From Maratus speciosus (taxonomy: Eukaryota; Arthropoda; Arachnida; Araneae; Salticidae), in contig OZ010798.1 in NCBI GenBank assembly GCA_963932465.1, positions 20,470,918 to 20,534,917 on the forward strand: a stretch of 64,000 bases of DNA. The letters run 5' to 3'. The notes under the pieces were generated by a model. The model made no database searches, was not told the origin of the DNA, and saw only the letters and a list, made by a program, of their open reading frames with translations. Positions within the stretch are counted from its first letter, which is position 1, and each line of letters begins with the position of its first letter. Of this stretch, positions 54,859 to 64,000 are shown in pieces. The translations under genes and the position numbers were made by a program.

Positions 54859-55097
54859 GCCCCACCAGTGGCCGAGAGGTTCTGCTCTCGAAGCTGGTAG
54901 ACGGGAGGTGCTGGGTTCGATCCCAATCGCGCCCGTCGGCCTAATCGTTCGGAGTTTTCGTGGTTTTCTTCGAGCCGTGGATCTTCCATGCGTTAATACG
55001 GATTAGGTTCCCTTAGAAAAACCCCCACGGAGGGCACTCCCCCGGGCCTATATCCCTCGTGTAGATAATTGGCCGTCAAAAATCAACCCAACCCAAC
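54859..55097 (+). mobile_element. tRNA-derived SINE (family 2) with 13-bp target duplication
   Basis: Box A GTGGCCGAGAGGTTCTGC and box B GGGTTCGATCCC are of tRNA-Ser/Leu type. A body and a CAACCCAACCCAACCC tail follow. CCGTTGCACTGTA is duplicated exactly at 54846-54858 and 55098-55110. Length is 239 bp. The clean duplication suggests recent retroposition by LINE machinery. Confidence 0.93.
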
Positions 55098-55103
55098 CCG
55101 TTG

Positions 55104-55355
55104 CACTGTAAAAATCAGTCAAATTGACAGGGAAAAACTGTCAATTTTGGCGCCAGTGGAAAACCGTTTAATTTACAGAAAAAAAGCTGTAATTTTTCAT
55201 TAAAACAGTTTTTTTCTGTAAAAAATACAGATTTTTTCTGCAAAAATTACGAACTTCAGTTTCTGTTACAGAAAAAACTTTTTCTTTACAACAGTTTTTT
55301 TCTGTAAAAAATACAATTATTTTCTATAAAAATTACAGATTTTTTTTTTACAGTG
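55104..55355. mobile_element. CACTG-ended MITE with internal inverted repeats
   Basis: It begins CACTGTAAAAATCAG and ends TTTTTTTTTTACAGTG. CAGTTTTTTTCTGTAAAAAA repeats inside. Its first bases are part of the SINE's duplicated target, so it was present before the SINE. Confidence 0.8.
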
Positions 55356-55734
55356 TATAAACGCCGCAACCATCAGAACGCTACTTTTGTCGACAGCGTC
55401 ACATTGACCTAACTTTAATCAAAGTTTTCTGAGCAGTGTAAGATGCCTCGTTTTTAATATCTTAAGATGTCTGAAGTTTTATTTAAAATATTTAAAACTG
55501 ATTTTAAATATTTATGAAGTTTTAAATTAAGGAAACTCAGTTGGTATTTAAAAAAAACCATAAACGCCGCACTTGGAAAAAATTTAACTTTTAAACTCGT
55601 AAATGCCGCGGCGTTTCTTCCATAAAATATGGTAAATAAAAAATAATAAATTGCCTAATAACAATTCGTAAAACACACACTGGTTACTTTGACACATCCA
55701 TAAAGTCACTTTCATTTGTCAATATGCAAAATTT

Positions 55735-56070
55735 TTCCTTGTTTTTATTTAGCGCTTCCCTTTTCGCTATAAAGGCACATGAACTTTTAGAAAATGCCAA
55801 CAAAGTTGATGTTTGAAACCAAAATTTTCGGGACGCTGCATTCTGGGTAAAATTGGCAACAAGAAAAGTCTATCAGTTATCTATTACATTTCAAGATAGA
55901 TCATGCTCATGAGAAAATGGAAAACTATATTCGATTGTTCAGTATTTAAATCGTGAAGTCTGCAAACTACACTCATATACATGCAAAAATGATGTAGCGT
56001 CTCGCGCATGTATGCGTCAGAAAGCTTCTGAAAGCTGTTAAACGGGAAAAAGCTATCTTAAATCTTATCC
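55735..56070 (-). mobile_element. Diverged MITE family B relative
   Basis: Blocks such as AGAAAATGCCAACAAAGTTG, GTTTGAAACCAAAATTTTCG and TGCGTCAGAAAGCTTC follow family order. The termini are lost. Confidence 0.5.
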
Positions 56071-56229
56071 TTTTAACGAGCTGTAAATCTGGAGAAACAA
56101 ATATAATCAGTACTTCTAAGCATGAAGAATATGGTACTGGGCGAAGAATTTTTTTTTATTTTATTTTGACTTACAGTTTGGCAACAGGTCAAATCGGGGT
56201 GCCTCGTGGTAAAAATATGCGTAACATCC

Positions 56230-56620
56230 GCCTGCAGGTGTTATCTTTGTCATTATTATGGACATTTTATTCGCTCCCCTAATTCATATTCCTTACTCGT
56301 GCATGGCATCCCCCCCCCCCCTTCTCCGTTTTTTTAAGTGAGGCCACCGCACTTAATAATCACCGCTTGATTATTTATTGGCGATGATAAAGTAGCAAGC
56401 GAGGCAGGCAAAAGAGGGGGATGAGGTAAAAAACTTGGAGTGATTAATCAAGAATTTTTTCAAGAAGCAATTTCAAATTTTTACGCGTTAAACATTCCTG
56501 AGTTTAAAAAACGGCGGAGAAGCAGAACCTCTGACAGCTTCTTCTTATAATTAGATTAATTAATCTTTAACGCATACCGATGGTGTTTAAAAATATAAAG
56601 AAAATAGGTAGATAACTAGG
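56230..56620. promoter_or_regulatory. High-complexity island with homeodomain-type palindromes
   Basis: Unique sequence containing TGATTAATCA (56441-56450) and AGATTAATTAATCT (56553-56566), both perfect palindromes with TAAT cores. It also has GCACTTAATAATCACC and GGCGATGATAAAG. No protein-like frame. Candidate enhancer by composition and motif content. Confidence 0.3.
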
Positions 56621-56730
56621 AGCGGTGAAGAGATATTCCTGAGGACCACGGGGATGTTTTCTTGCTGTTTCAAATAGATATCAGGAAATAGTTTTCGTCC
56701 AAAACTTCATTAGTGTCCAGCGGTACTAGT

Positions 56731-57128
56731 TATTTTTCCACCCTCAACAGCTCGAAATTTTCTGAGACATTTTCAGACTCATTTTTAAATGTAAAAACAT
56801 GAAACGTGCTGGGGCGATTTCTGAAGACATGTTTAACATGCCGTATGATTTCATTTTCAGCCCAATTCATTAGAATTTGATTTTTAAACAATTATTTTCT
56901 CAGTATGACCCTTTTTTTCATTCCCAGATCGCCCGCTTCGGAAAATTCGGTTCAAAATGCAAACTTTGACAGCGTTTTTTACAGTATTTTCTGCATTTAT
57001 CAAAAAATTAAGAAGCACCGCACATTATATAGTTTCTAAATAAGAGAATTTCCAAGTTTGATGCGTTTGAGAGCAAAAATGAATTTTAAAATGAATCGGA
57101 AAATAAGCAGTTTGGATCGGAATACACT
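56731..57128 (+). mobile_element. TTAA MITE family A, both termini damaged
   Basis: It starts at TATTTTTCCACCCTCAAC, missing the first ~16 bp, and ends GGAATACACTCTAAAA instead of CACCCTTAA. Confidence 0.88.
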
Positions 57129-58077
57129 CTAAAACTAGTAGGCACTTTATTACTTAAAAGTACCAAACGGTACACTTTTAGTATTAATTAGTGATGGACC
57201 GAATAGTGATTTTGGCCGAATACCAAATATTCGGCTAGCCGATAGTAACTGCTAGGCCGAATACCGAATATTCAAAATGTCGAATACTTTTATATTTCAA
57301 AGTTTAAAGACATTAAAATGTTAAATTTAAAGAATTTTGAATAATATTTAAAACAAACTTTTATTTTGATAAAGAAGACCCTTTTTCAAGTAAACTTTAT
57401 GCTGAAAAAATTCTGCTTTGAGTTATTTAAGAAGAGGATAGTTGTAAAACTTTTTTAATTGATAAAATTTTAAATTTCATGGCTTCTTCTGTGAATAAAA
57501 ACAAATGAATACAATTTTCTTAAATTCTAAAACTAACATTATAAAATCAAAGAGAAATTGTGAAAAAATTGTGCAGCATCATATATTTGTTTGTCAGGAA
57601 GAGACTAAAGTAAAAGAAAATAAATAATACAATCTATTCAAATTTTATATGGTGGCAACTCAGGAACAATAACTGTTCTACTTCCTTTGATTAAGCAAGG
57701 AAGTTTTTAAATGCATCCTAGATCGGTGTCTGGAGTGCGCAATCATTTTCAGAGATTGTACACGTTGTTCTTAAAACCTTACCAAGAAACAGATAATTTA
57801 CTGGACAATGTTCAGAGGAACTTGCATTTGTACATAATTCCTATGAAAATCCTTGTGATTGTTAACTATTATTTAAGAAAATTAACCAAACAGCAAATAG
57901 ATAATGTAAAAACATGCTCTTTTATTTAAATATGATTTTGTTTCTAATTATTCTGAATATCTTTATAAGTTGGCTGTTAAATGTAGAAGTTAGATAAGGT
58001 TTTTAAAAATATGTTTTAAAAGTTTTTTTTAAATATTCGGTTCGACCGTACATATCGGTATTCGGCCAAACCGAATT

Positions 58078-58623
58078 CAGTGAAATACGTTTAACACGAA
58101 AACGCTTAACATGAACAATCGGTTAACACGAAATGATATAGTGGTCCGGACAGTATACCATGCATATTTTTTACACGAAACAATCATTTAACACGAAAAA
58201 TTTCGTGTTAAATGTAAATTCCGACGACGAATCTGACAACGCAATCAACGATGCAATTCCAGTTACCTCTATACTTCAGAAATGCAGAAAATAATTAAAA
58301 GTGTACGCAGTTATTTAGATGCGCTTTCGAATGGAGAGATTAATAAAACAATAGATGATCTCAAACAATTTGTGGACAATATGGTGCAGAAAAGACACCT
58401 CAAAAAATCTAAAATCAAGATATCTAATTTTCCCCCCAAAAAAACAATTTTTTACTTGCTATTTATCCTAATGGATGCAACCTTACAAGTAATTTAACAG
58501 GAAATCGAAATGAAATTTGACGACATCGAAAATATTGTTGAGTTTACTTCTTTTACGAATCTTTTAACACGAAAAAAAAAAAAAATTCGGTCCCTCCAGT
58601 TTCGTGTTAAACGTATTTCACTG
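58078..58623. mobile_element. Pogo-like element with TTTAACACGAAA termini
   Basis: Perfect 24-bp terminal inverted repeats start CAGTGAAATACGTTTAACAC and continue GAAA. TTAACACGAAA phrases repeat inside. TA follows the right end; the left base pair differs. It carries the transposase remnant described separately. Confidence 0.85.
58205..58497 (+). pseudogene. C-terminal remnant of a pogo/Tigger-type transposase
   Basis: One frame reads DDESDNAINDAIPVTS (58220-58267). After a +1 shift another continues VRSYLDALSNGEINKTIDDL and ends KKSKIKISNFPPKK. An acidic stretch, a proline-valine turn, a helical ~50-residue segment and a basic tail ending in an ISNF-like motif are the usual C-terminus of Tigger/pogo transposases by my recollection. 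The catalytic DDE domain is absent. The identification is tentative. Confidence 0.45.
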
Positions 58624-58779
58624 TAGTTTGCTATTCGGCATACCAAATAGTTTGATATTCGGCCAAATCGAATATTCAATAACATGGCCGAATACCGAAT
58701 ATTCGGTACAACCCTAAACTGTATGTAAGTATATTTCCTCTATGTGCAGAACATAACCTTCATCTCTCAAACTGTGATG

Positions 58780-59120
58780 CGCTTTGGCACGGCGAGTTCA
58801 TTGACGGCTTTCAGTTTATTTTAGCAAACCATACGGGAAAAGGTGGGTGAAGAAGAGGCATAGAGTGGCAAATCCAGAAATTGCAAAGCCGAGAACTACA
58901 CTAAGTGGGCCCTAATTGCTCCACCGCCCCGAAATTCGCGCCGCCACCGCATTATTTATGAGCAATACAATATAGCGTAAAATGCCTGCGCAAATAAATC
59001 ACGCGGAGTATTTTTGGCGGTATGATTTAGCGGCAGTGATAAATAATCGATTCCGCGCATGGGAAGTGGAACAACTCACCTTGTAAGGAAGATGGCAAGT
59101 ACGTTGTAGGAATAAAGATA
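58780..59120. promoter_or_regulatory. High-complexity island, strongest candidate regulatory element
   Basis: About 340 bp of unique, balanced-composition sequence. It contains CATTATTTATGAGC, GCAAATAAATCACGC and TGATAAATAATCGATT, motifs of the Hox/Caudal and Exd/Hth type. A consensus minus-strand splice donor (CAAG/GTGAGT) lies at its edge near 59091-59100. No protein-like frame reaches that donor. Confidence 0.35.
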
Positions 59121-59708
59121 GAGGAGATCGGAATAAAATTTCCATCTTCAAAAACTGCTTGTGGTGAGGCGGGTTTTAGGATGGAATGTTGAATTTGTCT
59201 ACATCCGATGAGGTTCTTCAGGTTAATATTTCATGTTACAGACATATCATCCTAATGTTTTAAAGATAAACGGATTTTAACATGCTGGTGTGTAATGTTT
59301 TTTCATATCACTGGCTGTTTTTTGATTGCACTATAGCGGTGAAATTGAATGAAATCTCTTTTGAGAGAAATTATAGAGATTAAGAAATTATAGAGAAGAA
59401 ATTATAGAGAAGAATTATATAGAATTATTGAGAGAAATTATAGAGAAATTATAAGAGAAATTATTTCAATAAAGGATATTCGGTGTTTATAAGCATAGCC
59501 GATTCCCCCTCCCCACACACACTTTTTTTTTCTCTTTTTTAAGGGTCGGAGTGGATTTATCAACAGAGCATTTTATGTTGAACAAAAGTCACTTCCCTTA
59601 TCCCACTAAATTGTATACGTTATACATTACGCATGGAAAAGTCAAAATAACTTACGCAAAAATAAATTTTATAATACCTATGTTACCTAAATGCTATTCT
59701 CTCTTCTT
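59121..59708. other. Gene-free stretch with GAGAAATTATA simple repeats
   Basis: Imperfect repeats of AGAGAAATTATA lie at about 59365-59470. Nothing else is recognised. Confidence 0.6.
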
Positions 59709-60118
59709 TTAAGACTGATCTGAAATTTTTAAAAAATCTACTTTCAGACACATTTTTTAATTCAATTTTGTTCGGAAACGCATAAAAAGAGCAGGTGTTA
59801 TTCATAAACCATGTCATCCAAAGACGTTTTCCATTTTTTGGTCAAAGCAAAATATCTTTTGGAAAATATTGTCAAAGTTGCCGTTTTGAACCGGATTTTT
59901 GGAAGCGATAGCGCGAGACAGGAGAAAAACCGGTTGTCGACGTGTTCACAATCACTTATAACTCGATAAACTGTTTATCAAAAAATGAACTTATTTCGAT
60001 TCCAAACCTCTCCAATTATCGAGTCTGCCAATTTTATTCCTTTGCATTTAAAAAATGAGTTAGAAAATGTGTCAGAAATTTTCGCGTTGTTGAACAAGAG
60101 ATTTGAGAACCGTCTTAA
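59709..60118 (-). mobile_element. TTAA MITE family B, diverged subfamily
   Basis: TTAA at 59709-59712, and it ends GAGAACCGTC with TTAA at 60115-60118. Interior as family B (TTTTGAACCGGATTTTTGG, CACTTATAACTC, TTCGCGTTGTTGAAC). It shares its right TTAA with the next copy. Confidence 0.82.
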
Positions 60119-60548
60119 GTGTGTTCTCAAATCCAAAAGTGCAACTTTCTGACATAAGTTTTAATTCATTTTTGTTCGGAAACTCCTGAAACTAGAAGGT
60201 GTTATTCAGAAACTAGGTCATCGAACTGTTTTTTCAGTTTTCTTGTAAACGCAATAGATCTTTCAGGAAATACTGCCAAAGTGGGTATTTTGAACCGAAC
60301 TTCCGAACGACAGAAGAAAAACCGGTCAGTAAGGGGGGGGGGGGGGTGGGAATGCCGTATCACGTGATCAAATTCGCTCATAACTCAATAGGTAGTGGAT
60401 GGATCAAAAAATGGAAAAAATAGTTCTAATTCCAAATCGCATCCATGGCCAGGCTTTCCAATTTTATACCTTTCCGTTAAAAAATTACTTTGTAAATGTG
60501 TCAAAATGTTTTGCGCTTGTTGAGAAGAGCAGTTGAGAACAGCCTTAA
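60115..60548 (-). mobile_element. TTAA MITE family B, full length
   Basis: TTAA at 60115-60118, then GTGTGTTCTCAAATCC, ending GAGAACAGCC with TTAA at 60545-60548. A G-run sits inside at 60334-60350. Confidence 0.9.
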
Positions 60549-60733
60549 CGAAGAATGGGAAAACTGTTCCATTACATGGTTTCTTAGTGAGAGCATCTGC
60601 CAATTTCAAGAGTTTGGAGCGAACAAAAAATGAATTGAGAAATGTCAGAAAATAACCATTATGGGTTTGAAAACTGGCTATTTATTTTTAACTTTAAGGA
60701 AAATCTAAAGTAAATCTAAAGAAAATCTTAACT

Positions 60734-61157
60734 TTAAGGGTGTATTCGAAAAAATATTTTTCCACCCTCAACAGCTCGAAATTTTCTGAGACATTTTCAG
60801 ACTCATTTTTAAAAGTAAAAACATGAAACTTGCTGTGGTGATTTCTGAAGACATGTTTAACATGCCGTGTGATTTCATTTTCAGCTCAATTCATTAGAAT
60901 TTGATTTTTAAACAATTATTTTCTCAGTATGACCATTTTTTTCATTCCCAGATCGCCCGCTTCGGAAAATTCGGTTCAAAATGCCAACTTTGACAGCGTT
61001 TTTTACAGTATTTTCTGCATTTATCAAAAAATGAAGAAGCACCGCACATTATATAGTTTCTAAATAAGAGAATTTCCAAGTTTGATGCGTTTGAGAGCAA
61101 AAATGAATTTTAAAATGAATCAGAAAATAAGCAGTTTGGATCGGAATACACCCTTAA
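60734..61157 (+). mobile_element. TTAA MITE family A, full length
   Basis: TTAA at 60734-60737 and 61154-61157. Complete termini. Confidence 0.93.
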
Positions 61158-61235
61158 AGAAAATCTGAAAACTTTCTTGCATCTGGAGCTTTTTCAAGAA
61201 GAACCCGATCCTGTTTGAAATGAGATACTGTAAGT

Positions 61236-61354
61236 CAGTGGTTCCCAAACTTTGTTACGTGACCCGCATTATAGAGTTTCATCTTTTTTCGGGACCCACC
61301 TAATTTGCAGGTACAAAGACCCTTTTGTAGAACGTATCTTAAGGAAAAAATGTG
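61236..61354 (+). mobile_element. hAT-like terminal fragment
   Basis: CAGTGGTTCCCAAACTTTG followed by GTGACCCGC and GGGACCCACC is a recognisable hAT-type terminal region. It is cut by the MITE at 61355. Confidence 0.6.
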
Positions 61355-61775
61355 TTAAGGGTGTATTCCGATCCAAACTGCTTATTTTCTGATTCATTTT
61401 AAAATTCATTTTTGCTCTCAAACGCATCAAACTTGGAAATTCTCTTTAGAAACTATATAATGTGCGGTGCTTCTTCATTTTTTGATAAATGCAGAAAATA
61501 CTGTAAAAAACGCTGTCAAAGTTGGCATTTTGAACCGAATTTTCCGAAGCGGGCGATCTGGGAATGAAAAAAATGGTCATACTGAGAAAATAATTGTTTA
61601 AAAATCAAATTCTAATGAATTGAGCTGAAAATGAAATCACGCGGCATGTTAAACATGTCTTCAGAAATCACCCCAGCAAGTTTCATGTTTTTACTTTTAA
61701 AAATGAGTCTGAAAATGTCTCAGAAAATTTCGAGCTGTTGAGGGTGGAAAAATATTTTTTCGAATACACCCTTAA
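61355..61775 (-). mobile_element. TTAA MITE family A, full length
   Basis: TTAA at 61355-61358 and 61772-61775. It has a 4-base deletion near 61446. Reverse orientation. Confidence 0.93.
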
Positions 61776-62091
61776 ACGCAAATTATACACAAGAGAACAG
61801 TAACAGGTAATACTAAAGAAAAAATGCCGTTATTAAAACCTTTTACTACGTAAAAAGATGCATGTTTATTCATGAATGTATTAGAAAAAAAAATGCAGTT
61901 TAATAGTTAATGCGATTTAGGACTTTGTGTGTTGAACCAAAGACAGACTGCGTTATGATCATTGAAACTTTAATTTTTTAACACATTCAATAGCATTTGC
62001 TTTCCACCAGTTTAGTGGACATTCACTTCTATCTACTAAGAGTAATTTATCAAAATAACGGCTGCCCATCATTTGTAAGGGCTGAAATTTG
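61776..62091. other. Gene-free stretch
   Basis: Nothing recognisable; a minus-strand frame at 61959-62234 runs into the adjacent MITE. Confidence 0.5.
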
Positions 62092-62514
62092 TTAAGGGTG
62101 TATTCGAAAAAATATTTTTCCACCCTCAACAGCTCGAAATTTTCTGAGACATTTTCAGACTCATTTTTAAAAGTAAAAACATGAAACTTGCTGGGGTGAT
62201 TTCTGGACATGTTTAACATGCCGTGTGATTTCATTTTCAGCTCAATTCATTAGAATTTGATTTTTAAGCAATTATTTTCTCAGTATGTCCATCTTTTTCA
62301 TTCCCAGATCGCCCGCTTCGGAAAATTTCTTTTCAAAATGCCAACTTTGACAGCGTTTTTTACAGTATTTTTTGCATTTATCAAAAAATGAAGAAGCACC
62401 GCACATTATATAGTTTCTAAATAAGAGAATTTCCAAGTTTGATGCGTTTGAGAGCAAAAAGGAATTTTAAAATGAATCAGAAAATAAGCAGTTTGGATCG
62501 GAATACACCCTTAA
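62092..62514 (+). mobile_element. TTAA MITE family A, full length
   Basis: TTAA at 62092-62095 and 62511-62514. It has a small deletion near 62206. Confidence 0.93.
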
Positions 62515-62899
62515 CTATTTTATTTTTGTTAGTAGTTGAAATCTGCACGAAGCAATCCCAAAATGTGTGGTCTTTGACTCATTATGAACAGATTTGCTTG
62601 TTTCTATCATATTTGCATTTGTTTCCAGGAAAAAACTGTTTCGTCCCTTCCTGGCAAATAAACAATATGACTAAAATTTTTCTTTCAATTCCTTAAAAAT
62701 TTCACTTTGGTTTTAAAACATTTGTTTAGAATGTAAGAAAATTTTATTCATTTGTTTTAATTCAGAGAGGAAACCATGAAATTTAAAATTCTATCAATTG
62801 AAGAAGCTTTAATTAGCAATTAAAGGAGATATCCTCTTCTTAGATTAAAAAAAAAAAAAATCTATGCTTTGAATTGTTAAGTGTAAAATTAATTTGTAA
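62515..62899. other. Gene-free AT-rich stretch
   Basis: No gene seen. An A-run lies at 62848-62861. Confidence 0.5.
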
Positions 62900-63112
62900 A
62901 AAAATCTTGTTTATCAATACGGAAGTATGTGTGTTAAATATTATGTAAAATTGTTTTAAAATTTAACTTTTTAATACTTTCAAACTCTGAAATTTACAAG
63001 TATTGGTCAAGCCAAATGCTTACTATTCGGCTAGCCGAATATTCGGTATTTGGTTTACCAGTAGGCCGAATATTCGGTATTCGGCCAAAATCACTATTCG
63101 GTGCATTCCTGT
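62900..63112 (-). mobile_element. End fragment of the CCGAATATTCGG element
   Basis: CTATTCGGCTAGCCGAATATT and GGCCAAAATCACTATTCGGT match the left end of 57189-58715 inverted. Similarity continues into the AT-rich interior. Confidence 0.7.
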
Positions 63113-64000
63113 TGCAGATATGCAACATCGTGATACAAAGAATTCAGATTGTAAGACATTGTTTCTATTATATTACTTCAGCAGAAAAAATTAAATACAC
63201 AGTTTGGAAGACTTGATCAATCGTCGCAACACCAATAGTTTGGCAAGTATACGAAAATTATTTTAAAAAATTATAAGTTTATCTATTTAATTTGGAAATG
63301 CGGCAATTCACATCGACTGAAAACTTTATCGTGATATTGTGCTTTGAAAAGAGTAATTACACCAAAATTTAAAATTACGAAAAACAAATTAAGAGCGAAA
63401 TTTTCAAATGCAATCAACATGCTCATGTCTGTTCTAAATTTGCATTTTTTCGTTTGATTTATGGCTCTAATGCTCTCTTGGAAAGGCGGCGTGCTTATTC
63501 AGCATTCGAATCGATTATAAACGATTTTTTTCACTTCACGTCAGTCTGCCCTCTGCAAGTAAGTCAAACGAGAGAATTTTCCCCCATTCACCGATAAAAA
63601 CCTTGATGCGGACCCATCATTAATTAAGTGTTAAAATATTACACTCTAGATGGCGCTTCGAGAGAGGTGGCAACTGACCAACAACGTAAAACTTCACTAA
63701 ACAAACAACTGTAACCGGTCTGGTTGGATTTTTTCCATCGTCAACTACCTATATACCCCCTCCCACCCCCCTTCAACAAGCGAGCGCTTTTATTTTAATA
63801 CATTTATTATTACTTTTTTTTTTTTAATAGGGCCCAAGATTTATGTTGCAGCACGTAATAGCGGCAAGTTTGAGTTATTATATGTGTTCAAATTGGTCCG
63901 AAATTATAGAGGGTTCGCGTAAAAGGGGACTCCTTCATAATGAAAAGTTGGGACAAGGGGATTGTTTTAGGAGATAAAGGGGCGGTTGTAATGCGTGTGC
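63113..64000. other. Gene-free stretch to window end
   Basis: Unique sequence of mixed composition, including ATTCGAATCGATTATAAACG near 63500 and AGATGGCGCTTCG at about 63648. No coding frame is supported. It may include further regulatory DNA. Confidence 0.4.

Larger units (their letters stand above)
54772..55632. mobile_element. TA-flanked MITE (CCGTATTTTATGGAAG family) with two nested insertions
   Basis: Same termini as 5198-5556 (CCGTATTTTATGGAAGAAAC and its inverse, one mismatch), with TA at 54770-54771 and 55633-55634. It is interrupted by the SINE (54859-55097) and a CACTG MITE (55104-55355). The copy at 5198 gives the uninterrupted form. Confidence 0.9.
57189..58715. mobile_element. 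Element with CCGAATATTCGG-rich ends
   Basis: The left end TAGTGATGGACCGAATAG and inverted right end TAGGGTTGTACCGAATATTCG are followed on both sides by GGCCGAATACC-type repeats. A pogo-like element is nested at 58078-58623. Another end of this family is at 62900-63112. hAT affinity is possible; no transposase is found. Confidence 0.7.

Noticed and set aside
59085..59105. First exon of Sp6-9 ending at the minus-strand donor CAAG/GTGAGT
   Set aside because: The donor is good but no short ATG-led frame resembling the conserved N-terminus joins to it in phase.

Overview
This looks like a gene-poor, AT-rich piece of an animal genome, most plausibly an arthropod and perhaps a chelicerate such as a spider. 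The host assignment is inference. It rests on one arthropod-type Sp6-9 transcription factor exon with a spliceosomal acceptor, very large gene-free distances, and a dense, nested, animal-type transposon landscape. There is no operon structure or bacterial gene content. Most open reading frames in the window are chance frames inside repeats.

The one convincing host gene is on the minus strand at 23781-24956. It is the last coding exon of an Sp-family (Sp6-9, Sp8/Sp9-like) zinc-finger transcription factor, with an Sp box, a buttonhead box and three C2H2 fingers. Its short first coding exon is not identified and should lie at higher coordinates, so much or all of 25-64 kb may be intron or upstream DNA. 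A 120-bp broken copy of part of this exon lies about 3 kb away at 27831-27950. Several high-complexity islands between repeats (25.7-26.06, 39.74-40.02, 46.76-47.15, 56.2-56.6 and 58.8-59.1 kb) are candidate regulatory elements.

The largest element is a young LTR retrotransposon at 6611-13471. It has 1.05-kb LTRs differing at only about ten positions that I noticed, a gag ORF, and an aspartic-protease ORF in the same frame. A single UGA followed by CAAUUA separates the two, which matches the tobamovirus-type readthrough context. It has no reverse transcriptase or integrase. A Helitron without target duplication sits inside its 3' LTR, and the whole stack lies inside an older element with 33-bp terminal inverted repeats.

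The commonest repeats are two related families of about 420-bp TTAA-flanked MITEs: family A (ends GGGTGTATTC) and family B (ends GGCTGTTCT). Together they give more than twenty full or partial copies, some landing exactly in each other's TTAA. A second group of elements is built from tandem units of exactly 32 bp; arrays at 3.8, 26.6, 28.8, 40.6, 43.3-44.9 and 47.6-48.9 kb hold from a few to about 50 units. Other elements include Tc1- and pogo-like remnants, TA-flanked and CACTG-ended MITEs, an 8-bp-TSD hAT-like MITE, two tRNA-derived SINE families, a 1.4-kb palindrome inserted with a TGA duplication, a nested stack of inverted repeats at 49.2-54.3 kb, and a hammerhead-like ribozyme core at 28164-28196.
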